Below, piece by piece: positions 1-8,002 of a stretch of 64,000 nucleotides of DNA. The stretch covers positions 3,100,001-3,164,000 of the forward strand of contig NZ_CP019236.1 in NCBI RefSeq assembly GCF_001955695.1, written 5' to 3'. The position numbers and the translations under genes are program-made. The notes beneath the pieces were generated by a model. It saw nothing but the letters and a program-made list of their open reading frames with translations. It searched no databases and was not told the DNA's origin. Numbering within the stretch: the first letter of the stretch is position 1; every line of letters starts with the position of its first letter. This DNA comes from Rhodoferax koreense. GTDB lineage: Bacteria > Pseudomonadota > Gammaproteobacteria > Burkholderiales > Burkholderiaceae_C.

Positions 1-1
1 G

Positions 2-328
2 CCCGAGGGTTTCGAATGGATCGAGCACAACGACGCCCAGCACTCGGTCCTGAGCTTCGTGCGCAAGGGATCGGCCCGTGGCAGCCACGTCCTGGTCGTC
101 TGCAACTTCACTCCCGAGGTGCGCCACGGCTACCGTGTCGGCGTGCCGGGAGCCGGCGTCTACCGCGAGCGGCTCAACACCGATTCCGAGCACTACGGCG
201 GCAGCAACACCGGCACGCCGCTCGGCGCGGCCAGCAGCGAGCCCGTCGCCTGGCATGGTCGCGCGCAGTCCCTGCTGCTGACGCTGCCACCGCTGGCCAC
301 GCTGATGTTCGAATGGACGGCCGTATGA
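2..328 (+). CDS. glgB: 1,4-alpha-glucan branching enzyme, C-terminal part
   Basis: This is the last 108 codons of a gene that begins before the window. GlgB transfers alpha-1,4-glucan segments to form alpha-1,6 branches in glycogen. The visible part opens with the GlgB stretch EGFEWIEHNDAQHSVLSF and continues into the all-beta C-terminal domain of GH13 branching enzymes, with VVCNFTPEVRHGYRVGVP and a conserved HYGGSN segment. The catalytic domain lies off the window. The stop overlaps the start of glgX by four bases (ATGA), so the two are translationally coupled in a glycogen operon. The assignment is confident even though only about 15 percent of the protein is visible. Confidence 0.93.
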   Translation, partial: PEGFEWIEHNDAQHSVLSFVRKGSARGSHVLVVCNFTPEVRHGYRVGVPGAGVYRERLNTDSEHYGGSNTGTPLGAASSEPVAWHGRAQSLLLTLPPLATLMFEWTAV

Positions 329-2484
329 ATTCAAGATTTGCCGGCTACATCCTGTCCGACGACCAATCGGACGAGCATCCCGCCCTGCAGCCTGGATTGC
401 CCTGGCCGATGGGCGCCCACTGGGACGGCCAAGGCGTGAACTTCGCGGTGTTCTCGGCCAACGCCCAGGCCATGGAGCTCTGCCTGTTCAACGAAGACGG
501 CACACAGGAAGTCGCGCGCTATCGGCTTCCGGCCCATACCAGCGACGTCTGGCACGGCTACCTGCCCGGCGCTGCACCCGGCCTGGTTTACGGTCTTCGC
601 GCCTACGGCCCTTGGCGGCCGGACCGCGGGCAGCGCTTCGACGCCTCCAAGGTGCTGCTGGACCCGTACGCGCGCGAAGTCGTCGGCGACTTCGTCTGGC
701 GCGAGGAACACTTCGCCGCCGACCGCGAACATCCGCTGCACATGGACACCCACGACAACGCGGCCTTCGCCTTGAAGGCGCGTGTGGTCCGGGAGGGCGA
801 TTTCGACTGGGCCGGCGTCACCCCGCCGCACACGCCGCTGGCCGACACGGTGATCTACGAACTGCACGTCAAGGGTTTTTCGAAGCTCAGCGAAAAGCTG
901 CCGCCCGAACTGCGCGGCACCTACGCCGGCCTGGGCCACGCCGCGTCGATCGCCCATCTGCAGCGCCTGGGCATCACCACCGTGAGCCTGTTGCCGGTGC
1001 ACTTCCCGGTGGACGAGGAACGGTTGAACCGCATGGGGCTCGTCAACTATTGGGGCTACAACACGCTGGCTTTCTTCGCCTTGAATCCGCGCCTGGCGAG
1101 TGGGCACCAGGGTTTGTCGCCGCGCGACGAGTTCCGCCAGATGGTCAAGGCATTGCATACGGCCGGCATCGAGGTGCTGCTCGACGTGGTCTACAACCAC
1201 ACGGCCGAATCCGACGAAACCGGCCCGAACCTGAGCTTTCGCGGCCTGGACAACGCCAGTTATTACCGCCTGCCGCCCGACGACCGCGCGCACTACGAGA
1301 ACCACACCGGCTGCGGCAACACCGTGGACATCCGCCAGCCGCGTGTACTGCAACTGGTGATGGACAGCCTGCGTTACTGGGTCGGCGAGATGCACGTCGA
1401 CGGCTTCCGCTTCGACCTGGCCTCTGTGCTCGGCCGCGGCGACAACGGCTTCGAGCGGAATGCGGCGTTTTTCACCGCCGTGGCACAGGACCCGGTGTTG
1501 TCGCGCGTGAAGATGATCGCCGAGCCCTGGGACATCGGCCCCGGCGGCTACCAGGTCGGCGGTTTCCCGCGCGGCTGGCTCGAATGGAACGACCATTTCC
1601 GCGACCACATGCGCAGCTTCTGGGTGCAGAGCGCGGCCCATCCGAGCCAGCCGGTGGATGGCGCCACGCGCGGCGCGTTCGCGCTGCGCCTGTGTGCTTC
1701 GTCCGACCTGTACCAGCCGCGCCAGCGCGCGCCGGCCGAATCGGTGAATTACGTGGTTTCGCACGACGGCTTCACGCTCGCCGATTTGCTGAGCTACAAC
1801 GAACGCCACAACCTGGCCAATGGCGAGGACAACCGCGACGGCCACGGCCACAACCTGAGCTTCAACTGCGGCGTCGAAGGTCCGAGCGACGATCCGGCCG
1901 TGCTCACGCTGCGCGGCCGTCTGCAGCGCGCGTTGCTGGCGACGGCGCTGCTGGCCCAGGGCACGCCGATGCTGTGCGCCGGCGACGAACTCGGCCATAC
2001 ACAAGGCGGCAACAACAACCCGTATTGCCAGGACAACCCCACCACCTGGATCGATTGGCCCAAGGCGGACGACGACCTGATCGCCTTCACCGCCCGGGTG
2101 CTGTGGCTGAGGCGCCAGGCGCTGCCGTTCGGCAACCGCTGGTACAGCGGCCTGACCGATGCGCTCGGGCTTCACGACCTGGCCTGGATGCAGCGCGACG
2201 GCGCGCCGCTGCAAGGCGGCGCCTGGGACGATCCGCTCGAGCGGGTGCTTGGCTGCCTCATCGGCCGGCCCGGCCGCGCCGGCGCCCCGCTGTTGCTGTT
2301 GGTCAACGCCGACGCCGAGGACCACGGCTTCATGCTGCCCGCGGGCGTCTGGCAGGCCATGCTCGACACCAGCCAAGCCACGGGCCGCGCCGACTGGTAT
2401 GGTCAGGGGGAAACCCGGTTCCCGTTGCGGGCACACAGCCTCGTCGTGCTGGCCGCGGCCGGCGCCGACCTCGATCCACCCTGA
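325..2484 (+). CDS. glgX: Glycogen debranching enzyme (isoamylase type)
   Basis: GlgX hydrolyses alpha-1,6 branches of phosphorylase-trimmed glycogen, releasing short maltodextrins. The protein is 719 aa. An N-terminal carbohydrate-binding/isoamylase domain (PWPMGAHWDGQGVNFAVFSANA, about residues 23-120) precedes the GH13 barrel. The catalytic set is visible: nucleophile Asp364 in GFRFDLAS, acid/base Glu400 in IAEPWDIG, and Asp481 in VVSHDGFTL. The start at 325 overlaps the glgB stop (ATGA); the frame is open further upstream, but that stretch only shadows glgB. malQ follows after 28 bp and can use the released oligosaccharides, so the three genes form one glycogen turnover unit. Confidence 0.95.
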   Translation: MNSRFAGYILSDDQSDEHPALQPGLPWPMGAHWDGQGVNFAVFSANAQAMELCLFNEDGTQEVARYRLPAHTSDVWHGYLPGAAPGLVYGLRAYGPWRPDRGQRFDASKVLLDPYAREVVGDFVWREEHFAADREHPLHMDTHDNAAFALKARVVREGDFDWAGVTPPHTPLADTVIYELHVKGFSKLSEKLPPELRGTYAGLGHAASIAHLQRLGITTVSLLPVHFPVDEERLNRMGLVNYWGYNTLAFFALNPRLASGHQGLSPRDEFRQMVKALHTAGIEVLLDVVYNHTAESDETGPNLSFRGLDNASYYRLPPDDRAHYENHTGCGNTVDIRQPRVLQLVMDSLRYWVGEMHVDGFRFDLASVLGRGDNGFERNAAFFTAVAQDPVLSRVKMIAEPWDIGPGGYQVGGFPRGWLEWNDHFRDHMRSFWVQSAAHPSQPVDGATRGAFALRLCASSDLYQPRQRAPAESVNYVVSHDGFTLADLLSYNERHNLANGEDNRDGHGHNLSFNCGVEGPSDDPAVLTLRGRLQRALLATALLAQGTPMLCAGDELGHTQGGNNNPYCQDNPTTWIDWPKADDDLIAFTARVLWLRRQALPFGNRWYSGLTDALGLHDLAWMQRDGAPLQGGAWDDPLERVLGCLIGRPGRAGAPLLLLVNADAEDHGFMLPAGVWQAMLDTSQATGRADWYGQGETRFPLRAHSLVVLAAAGADLDPP

Positions 2485-2512
2485 CCTCTTTCTCTCCTGG
2501 CGAAGACCTCCA

Positions 2513-4012
2513 ATGCGACTCCCGCGCACCAGCGGCATCCTGCTGCACCCCACTTCGCTGCCCGGCCCCAACGGCTCGGGCGATTTCGGCCCCGCGGCCT
2601 ACCACTTCGTCGACTGGCTGGTCAGCGCCGGCCAGAAGCTCTGGCAGATCCTGCCGCTGGGCGGCATCGGCCCGGGCAATTCACCCTACATGAGCAGTTC
2701 GGCTTTCGCGGGCAATGTGCTGCTGATCGACCTGGCCGAACTGCAGACGCACGGTTGGCTGGCGTCCGCCGATCTGGAGGGCGCCGACTTCGAGGCCGGC
2801 CGGCTCGACTTCGCACGGGTCGTGCCCTGGCGCATGGACCGGCTGGCCCGCGCCGCGGCGCAGTTCGCTTCGGCGGCGTCTCCCGCCGACGTGGAAGACT
2901 TCAACGGCTTCTGCGCCGCGCAGGCGGACTGGCTCGACGACTACGCGCTCTTCATGGCGCTGGCTGAGGCCAACGAATGGCGCGAATGGAGCGACTGGGC
3001 GCCGTCGCTGGTGCGCCGCGAACCGGCGGCGCTGGCGGCGGCCCGGCTGGAACTGTCGGCCCGCGTCGGATTCTGGCAGTTCTGCCAATGGTGTTTTTTC
3101 CGCCAATGGCTGCGGCTCAAGCACTATGCCAACGAGCGCGGCATCCTGATCGTCGGCGATGCACCGATCTTCATTGCCTACCAGAGCGCCGAAGTCTGGG
3201 CGCGGCAGGAACTGTTCGAACTCGACGCGAGTGGCAAACCGACCGTGATCGCCGGCGTGCCGCCGGACTATTTCAGCGCCACGGGCCAGCGCTGGGGCAA
3301 TCCGCTGTACCGCTGGAGCGCGCACGCCGATGAGGGCTACGCCTGGTGGATCGCGCGCATCCGCCGCACCTTCGCCATGGTGGACATCGTGCGCATCGAC
3401 CATTTCCGCGGCTTCGCCGACTACTGGGAAATTCCGGCGAGCCAGTCCACGGCCATCTTCGGTCGCTGGCTGCCGGGTCCCGGCGCGGCGCTGTTCGACG
3501 CGATCGCGTCCGCGCTGGGCTCGCTGCCCATCATTGCCGAGGATCTGGGCATCATCACGCCCGAGGTCGAGGCGCTGCGCCGGCAATTCGACTTTCCCGG
3601 CATGCGCATCCTGCATTTCGCGTTCGGCGGTGACGCCGGCAACGCCTACCTGCCGCACAACTACGAGCCCAACACCGTCGTCTACACCGGCACGCACGAC
3701 AACAACACCACGCCCGGCTGGTGGGCGGAAGCCAGCGAAGCCGAGCGCCTGCACGTGATCGACTATCTCGGACTGCACGGCACCGCGATCGATGCCGACA
3801 TCCACTGGTCCCTGATCCGCGCCGCCATGGCCAGCGTGGCGGACACCGCCATCACCCAACTGCAGGACGTGCTGGGCCTGCCAGGCAGCGACCGCATGAA
3901 CCTGCCCGGCGTGGGCGCGGGGTATTGGGAATGGCGCTTCACCTGGGACCAGGTGCTGCCCGAACATGCGCTGAAGCTGGCGCAGCTGGGGCGCTTGTAC
4001 CGGCGGGGCTGA
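2513..4012 (+). CDS. malQ: 4-alpha-glucanotransferase (amylomaltase)
   Basis: MalQ disproportionates maltodextrins by moving alpha-1,4-glucan segments between chains and releasing glucose. The 499-aa protein has the compact size of the Thermus-type GH77 enzymes rather than the roughly 690-aa enteric form. Family signatures are SGILLHPTSLPGPNGSGDFG at the N terminus, VGDAPIFIAYQSAEVW, the nucleophile Asp296 in IVRIDHFRG, Glu343 in IAEDLGIITPEV, and GTHDNNT. The start at 2513 begins MRLPRTSGIL; the frame is open upstream only inside glgX. It lies 28 bp after glgX in the same operon. A decayed hydrolase fragment follows directly downstream. Confidence 0.95.
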   Translation: MRLPRTSGILLHPTSLPGPNGSGDFGPAAYHFVDWLVSAGQKLWQILPLGGIGPGNSPYMSSSAFAGNVLLIDLAELQTHGWLASADLEGADFEAGRLDFARVVPWRMDRLARAAAQFASAASPADVEDFNGFCAAQADWLDDYALFMALAEANEWREWSDWAPSLVRREPAALAAARLELSARVGFWQFCQWCFFRQWLRLKHYANERGILIVGDAPIFIAYQSAEVWARQELFELDASGKPTVIAGVPPDYFSATGQRWGNPLYRWSAHADEGYAWWIARIRRTFAMVDIVRIDHFRGFADYWEIPASQSTAIFGRWLPGPGAALFDAIASALGSLPIIAEDLGIITPEVEALRRQFDFPGMRILHFAFGGDAGNAYLPHNYEPNTVVYTGTHDNNTTPGWWAEASEAERLHVIDYLGLHGTAIDADIHWSLIRAAMASVADTAITQLQDVLGLPGSDRMNLPGVGAGYWEWRFTWDQVLPEHALKLAQLGRLYRRG

Positions 4013-4026
4013 ACGGAGATAGATCC

Positions 4027-4216
4027 ATGGCGCATGTCCTGTCGCCAACCGAGACAGCGCACGCAGGACCCTGGCCCGCGATCATCTTCTACGTGGGCGC
4101 CGGCGGCATACGTCCCGCGGCGGTCAACATGGCGCAGCGGCTGGCCGATGTTGGTTGGGTATCTTGTGTTGTTGCCCGATCTGTTCTACCGCCACGTTCC
4201 TGCGGGCCGTTGGTAA
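4027..4216 (+). pseudogene. Decayed N-terminal fragment of a dienelactone hydrolase-family gene
   Basis: Starting from an ATG preceded by an AAC-GGAG-type ribosome site, the first 44 codons give a typical dienelactone hydrolase N terminus (GPWPAIIFYVGAGGIRPAAV, then NMAQRLADVG). Near 4155 the reading frame breaks: the continuation YLVLLPDLFYRHVPAG, which is what the family shows next, is in the +1-shifted frame and then runs into unrelated sequence and a stop at 4216. Family members are about 230-250 aa, so roughly three quarters of the gene, including the catalytic Cys/Asp/His, is gone. I read it as a relic. A sequencing error could explain the frameshift but not the missing remainder. Confidence 0.75.
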
Positions 4217-4394
4217 TCAGAAGGTGGCTGAATGGGGTCGGAAGCAAATGTTTGCGCTGTTCGGTCGGAATCTGTTGGGGTGAACACGCATTGGCCTCCC
4301 CGCCGGGGCATGTCGATACCTTGCCGCTTCGTTCGTCGTAGGCGAGGGATGCACTGCGTCCCGCCTCTGGAACGCTCAAAAAAAGGATCAGTTC

Positions 4395-4607
4395 ATGGCA
4401 ACTTCAAACACGGTCAAAGGCCCTGCCTCTTATTTCCCGTCGATCGAAACCAACTATGGCAAGCCCATCAGCCACTGGATGGAAGTTTTACGCTCGGCGG
4501 GGCCGCGGAAACACATGGCGTACGTCGCCCTCCTGAAGACCGACCACGGCCTGGGCCATGGGCATGCCAACGCACTCGTGGCGGCATACTTGGACCAGGC
4601 GAAGTAG
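4395..4607 (+). CDS. DUF4287 domain small protein
   Basis: This is a 70-aa protein consisting essentially of one DUF4287 domain: YFPSIETNYGKPISHWMEVL, then KHMAYVALLKTDHGLGHGHANALVAAYL. The pattern KHM...LK.(D/E)HGLGHGHANALV is the hallmark of the family, whose biochemical role is unknown to me. The ATG is preceded by AAAAAGGATC, a reasonable ribosome site. It stands alone between the dienelactone hydrolase relic and the convergent pilin gene, with no partner that hints at a function. Confidence 0.8.
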   Translation: MATSNTVKGPASYFPSIETNYGKPISHWMEVLRSAGPRKHMAYVALLKTDHGLGHGHANALVAAYLDQAK

Positions 4608-4665
4608 CGACCATGGGAGCCGGCGGCGGCGGTATCGAACCGGCGCCGATGCCCCCTGCCTTGAC

Positions 4666-5319
4666 CTAATAGCTCAGGCATGTCGCCACGGCCGCTACGC
4701 TCACGGGCACCGAGCGGCTGCGGCCCAGCCTGTCCACACAAATGTTGAACCCATACGAAGTGGTCAGGTCGGTGCTCGGCACGTAGCTCAGGATGAACAA
4801 CCCGCTGGAACTTGCGGCGATGTCGGTCTGGCCGCGGGCATTGAAAAGTATCTTGTTGACATTGCCCGTCAGCCGATAGTTGGTGTTGCCAGCCGTTCGC
4901 GCGATGAGCATGTTCTCGGGCTTGTCGACAGCTGTCCCGGCAGCGTTCTTCTCCGTCGGCTTGTTCAGGCTTGCATCGCATTCGGGATTCAGGAACACGA
5001 TCCAGCCTTGCTGCCAATCGGTGCCGGTACCGGCACAACTCGGCGGAGCCGACGAGCTGGTGCTGTCCGCATTCGTGCTCAGGCACATGGTCACGCAGAT
5101 GTTCTTGCTCACCGCCTCGTTGCGCGCCCGCAGCACACCGCCGTTGAATTCGTTACCGATGCCGGCAAAACCATTGCGGATGAAAAACGAGCGCATCGAC
5201 GGCACGGCCAGGGCGCCCAGGATCGCCAGGATGGCGATGGTCACCAGCAGCTCGATGAGGGTGAAGCCGCGCTGGCGCGTGAACTGTGCGTGTCGGTTGT
5301 GGGCAGCCATGCCCGCCAT
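4666..5319 (-). CDS. FimT/GspH-type pseudopilin
   Basis: This is a type IV pilin-like protein of about 217 aa. After a short basic leader comes the prepilin signature RQRGFTLIELLVTIAILAIL: cleavage by prepilin peptidase after Gly, N-methylated Phe and Glu5 of the mature protein are all predicted. The rest is a Ser/Gly-rich globular domain with several cysteines, as in FimT/GspH minor pseudopilins. Its role would be in type IV pilus or type II secretion pseudopilus assembly at the inner membrane. It is an orphan: no pilus assembly genes are nearby. The start is uncertain (5319 or 5310); a 14-bp palindrome abuts it. It lies downstream of the Kdo hydroxylase gene on the same strand. Confidence 0.85.
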   Translation of the reverse strand: MAGMAAHNRHAQFTRQRGFTLIELLVTIAILAILGALAVPSMRSFFIRNGFAGIGNEFNGGVLRARNEAVSKNICVTMCLSTNADSTSSSAPPSCAGTGTDWQQGWIVFLNPECDASLNKPTEKNAAGTAVDKPENMLIARTAGNTNYRLTGNVNKILFNARGQTDIAASSSGLFILSYVPSTDLTTSYGFNICVDRLGRSRSVPVSVAAVATCLSY

Positions 5320-5332
5320 TGTGCATGCACAA
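5319..5332. promoter_or_regulatory. Perfect 14-bp palindrome at the pilin start
   Basis: TTGTGCATGCACAA is a perfect inverted repeat with no spacer. It sits immediately upstream of, and touches, the more upstream candidate start codon of the minus-strand pilin gene. It could be an operator half-site pair or an RNA hairpin near the ribosome site. No regulator is identified. Confidence 0.4.
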
Positions 5333-5402
5333 ATGTTTTCGTGGCGGTTGCAACCACTGCACACTGTTCCTAAAAACGGACAGATCGCTGTCTTTTGCCG
5401 CG

Positions 5403-6290
5403 TCAAAGCGGTGCCCCCGCCAGCGGCCGCCCGGCCATGCGCGTGAGGATGCCCAAGGGACTGCGCTCCGGCCTGGTCTGGTGCTGCGGGGCCATGAAAA
5501 AGGTCTGCTCCATCATGAACTGGCCGCTGTAGACCGCATGCAGCGTCTGGTCGGAAAAGCACACCCAGGTGCTGCCCGCGGCGAACGGCATCTCCAGCTG
5601 GTCGGCGTCGCGCTGGTAGGCCAGGTCCTGTTTCATGAGGTCGTGCAGCTGCAGCATCAGGTGGTCGTATTCGCTGCGCAGGGATTTGGTCACGCGCAGG
5701 CGGCGCAGCAGTGCGGCCTGCCAGGGGCGATAGGGCTTGACCTGCGGCAGGAAACGCGCGGCCATGGTTTCGAAGGGTTCGCCGACACGCCACAGCCGCG
5801 GCTTGCCCGCCGGATTCAGGTTGCTGAAGACGCGCAGGATGCGCTCACCGCGGTTCGGCCGCGACGGGAACGCGTCGACGTGCAGGCGCTTGTCGTCGGC
5901 GCGCCAGGACTGCTGGCGCGTTTCCACCTCGCTTGGCCGGTAACTTGTCGGCTCCAGGCGCAGGTGGCGGCTGTAGCCTGGGAACAGGGCCCCGATCAGG
6001 CCGACGGCCTGGTTGCGGTACCGCAGCATCATCGCGGCCAGCGTGGCCAGCTCCTCCGGCGTGGCCAGCGCGCCTTTCACCGTGTCGGGCTGGCCCGCGG
6101 GCTGGCTGATGTTGCGCGACTTCGGGTCGCGGATCTCGGGGCGCAGCAGCGCGGCCTCGGCTGGCGACAGGCTGAACGGCAGCGCCGGGAAGTACATCAC
6201 GCCGCCGTCCTCGAGCGCGGCGGTCAGTTGGGGGTCGGCTTGCAGACCGTGCCACTGCGTGGCCGGCACTTCGACGATCGGGTTTTGCAT
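5403..6290 (-). CDS. kdoO: Kdo hydroxylase (Fe(II)/2-oxoglutarate dioxygenase, DUF2843 family)
   Basis: The enzyme is expected to hydroxylate C3 of the outer Kdo sugar of lipid A inner core, as KdoO does in Burkholderia. The 295-aa product carries the family block RLHVDAFPSRPNRGERILRV, whose HVD is the usual iron-binding HxD, followed by FSNLNPAGKPRLWRVGEPFE; a distal His is expected in DQTLHAVYSGQFMMEQTFF. The start was set at the ATG giving MQNPIVEVPATQW; an upstream in-frame ATG adds only a poor leader. It is divergent from the alkylation repair gene, with 95 bp between. Recognition is by motif; no LPS synthesis gene is adjacent. Confidence 0.8.
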   Translation of the reverse strand: MQNPIVEVPATQWHGLQADPQLTAALEDGGVMYFPALPFSLSPAEAALLRPEIRDPKSRNISQPAGQPDTVKGALATPEELATLAAMMLRYRNQAVGLIGALFPGYSRHLRLEPTSYRPSEVETRQQSWRADDKRLHVDAFPSRPNRGERILRVFSNLNPAGKPRLWRVGEPFETMAARFLPQVKPYRPWQAALLRRLRVTKSLRSEYDHLMLQLHDLMKQDLAYQRDADQLEMPFAAGSTWVCFSDQTLHAVYSGQFMMEQTFFMAPQHQTRPERSPLGILTRMAGRPLAGAPL

Positions 6291-6385
6291 GCCGTCATTT
6301 TCGCAAGTTTTGCTGCGTTCCTTCGCCAGGGGCGACATGTCCGGAAATGGCCAACGCGGGCCGGCCCGCCACGTATCATCCAGTC

Positions 6386-7996
6386 ATGCCAGCCACACCC
6401 TTCACTGCGACGCAAGACCGGCACGATGACGACGGGGACGCCTTGTACCTCGCGCTGAAGACGCGCGACGCGCGTTTCGACGGCCGCTTCTTCACCGCCG
6501 TGACCAGCACCGGCATCTACTGCCGGCCGGTGTGCAGCGTGAAGACGCCCAAGCGCGAGAACTGCCGCTTCTTCGACCATGCGGCGCAGGCCGAGGCGGC
6601 CGGCTTTCGACCCTGCCTGCGCTGCCGGCCCGAACTCGCGCCACAGACGCGCACCTGGTCGATCCAGGACGCATCGAGCATCCTCGCCCAACAGGCCGCG
6701 CGGCTGCTCGACGAGCCCGAGGCCTGGGCCGAACAGGCGGTCACCGTGGAAGCGCTGGCCGCGCGCATCGGCATCAGCGACCGCCACCTGCGGCGCATCT
6801 TCGAGGCGCAGTTCGGCATCTCGCCGCTGCAATATTTGCAGACGCGCCGGCTGCTCACGGCCAAGCAATTGCTGGCCGACACCGACCTCAGCATGCCGCT
6901 GGTGGCGCTGGCCAGCGGCTTCGCCAGCGTGCGGCGCTTCAACGCGGCGTTTCTCGCGCACTACCGGCTCAACCCCACGCAACTGCGCCGCGCGGGCGCC
7001 AGCGAAGGCAGCGGCGGCCAGGGCGCCATCGGCAACGCCGTGAAGCTCGGCTACCGCCCGCCGTACGACGTGGCCGCGATGATGGCCTTCTTTCGCAAGC
7101 GCCGCGTCGCGCAGGTGGAATGGGTGGCGGACGAAACCGCGGCGCCGGCGATCGCACGCACGCTTCGGCTCGATGTCGGCGGCACCAGCTTGACGGGCTG
7201 GCTGCGCCTGGATTTCGACGAGACACGCCACCAGGTGCTGCTGCGCACCAGCGAATCGCTGCGCGTGGCGCTGCCGCAGGTGATCCGGCGCGTACGCGCC
7301 CTGCTCGACCTGGACGCCGACCCCGAGGCCATCCACGCCGTGCTGCACGACCGCTTTCCCGATGGCGCCGGCCTGCGCGTGCCGGGCACGGTGGACGGCT
7401 TCGAGCTGGCCGTGCGCGCCGTGCTGGGCCAGCAGATCACCGTGGCCGCGGCACGCACGCTGGCGCAGCGCCTGGTCGATCGTTTCGGCACGCCGATCGA
7501 AACGCCGTGGCCGCACCTGTGCCGCCTGTTCCCCACGCCTGCAGCGCTGGCCGAACTTGGCGCCGCCGCCGGTGACGCACTGGGCCAACTCGGCATCGTG
7601 CGCCAGCGCCAGGCCGCCATCGTCGCACTGGCCCAGGCCGTGCACCAGGGCCGGCTGCGCATTCACGCTGGAGCGGACCTCGCGGCCACCGTCGACCTGC
7701 TGAATAGCCTGCCCGGCATCGGCGACTGGACCGCGCAATACATCGCCATGCGCGCGCTGCGCTGGCCCGACGCATTTCCCGCGGGCGACGTGGCGCTGCA
7801 CAAGGCGCTCGGCGTACAGGGCGACGGACAGCCGGCGCGCGCCGCCGAGGCCGCCTCCAGGGCCTGGCAGCCCTGGCGCAGTTATGCGGTGCTGCGCGCC
7901 TGGGCCGAACTGCCCGTGGCCGTGCCGAAGGACACCGGCAAGACGAGAGGCAGAAAGACCGTGCCGAACGAAGACAATCAACCGACCAAGGACTGA
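6386..7996 (+). CDS. alkA: Ada-type regulator fused to DNA-3-methyladenine glycosylase (AlkA)
   Basis: This 536-aa fusion repairs alkylated bases and probably regulates its own induction. Domains in order: an Ada zinc-binding domain with Cys46, Cys50, Cys77 and Cys80 (YCRPVC...CLRC), in which Cys46 would accept methyl groups from phosphotriesters; an AraC-type helix-turn-helix (about 110-205, ISDRHLRRIFEAQFGISP); an AlkA N domain; and an HhH-GPD glycosylase domain with LPGIGDWTAQYIAMRALRWP and the catalytic Asp region FPAGDVALHKAL. It lacks the O6-methylguanine methyltransferase domain of Ada, which is instead the next gene, 6 bp downstream. The start is uncertain: an ATG at 6347 would add 13 residues. 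Confidence 0.92.
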   Translation: MPATPFTATQDRHDDDGDALYLALKTRDARFDGRFFTAVTSTGIYCRPVCSVKTPKRENCRFFDHAAQAEAAGFRPCLRCRPELAPQTRTWSIQDASSILAQQAARLLDEPEAWAEQAVTVEALAARIGISDRHLRRIFEAQFGISPLQYLQTRRLLTAKQLLADTDLSMPLVALASGFASVRRFNAAFLAHYRLNPTQLRRAGASEGSGGQGAIGNAVKLGYRPPYDVAAMMAFFRKRRVAQVEWVADETAAPAIARTLRLDVGGTSLTGWLRLDFDETRHQVLLRTSESLRVALPQVIRRVRALLDLDADPEAIHAVLHDRFPDGAGLRVPGTVDGFELAVRAVLGQQITVAAARTLAQRLVDRFGTPIETPWPHLCRLFPTPAALAELGAAAGDALGQLGIVRQRQAAIVALAQAVHQGRLRIHAGADLAATVDLLNSLPGIGDWTAQYIAMRALRWPDAFPAGDVALHKALGVQGDGQPARAAEAASRAWQPWRSYAVLRAWAELPVAVPKDTGKTRGRKTVPNEDNQPTKD

Positions 7997-8002
7997 TTCA
8001 CC

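Noticed and set aside
331..2571. Long minus-strand open frame antisense to glgX
   Set aside because: It lies fully opposite a well-supported gene in high-GC DNA, has Arg/Ala/Gly/Val-biased composition and no recognisable domain.
4232..4669. Open frame between the hydrolase relic and the pilin
   Set aside because: It crosses the DUF4287 gene in another frame, is Arg/Pro-rich and shows no family resemblance.
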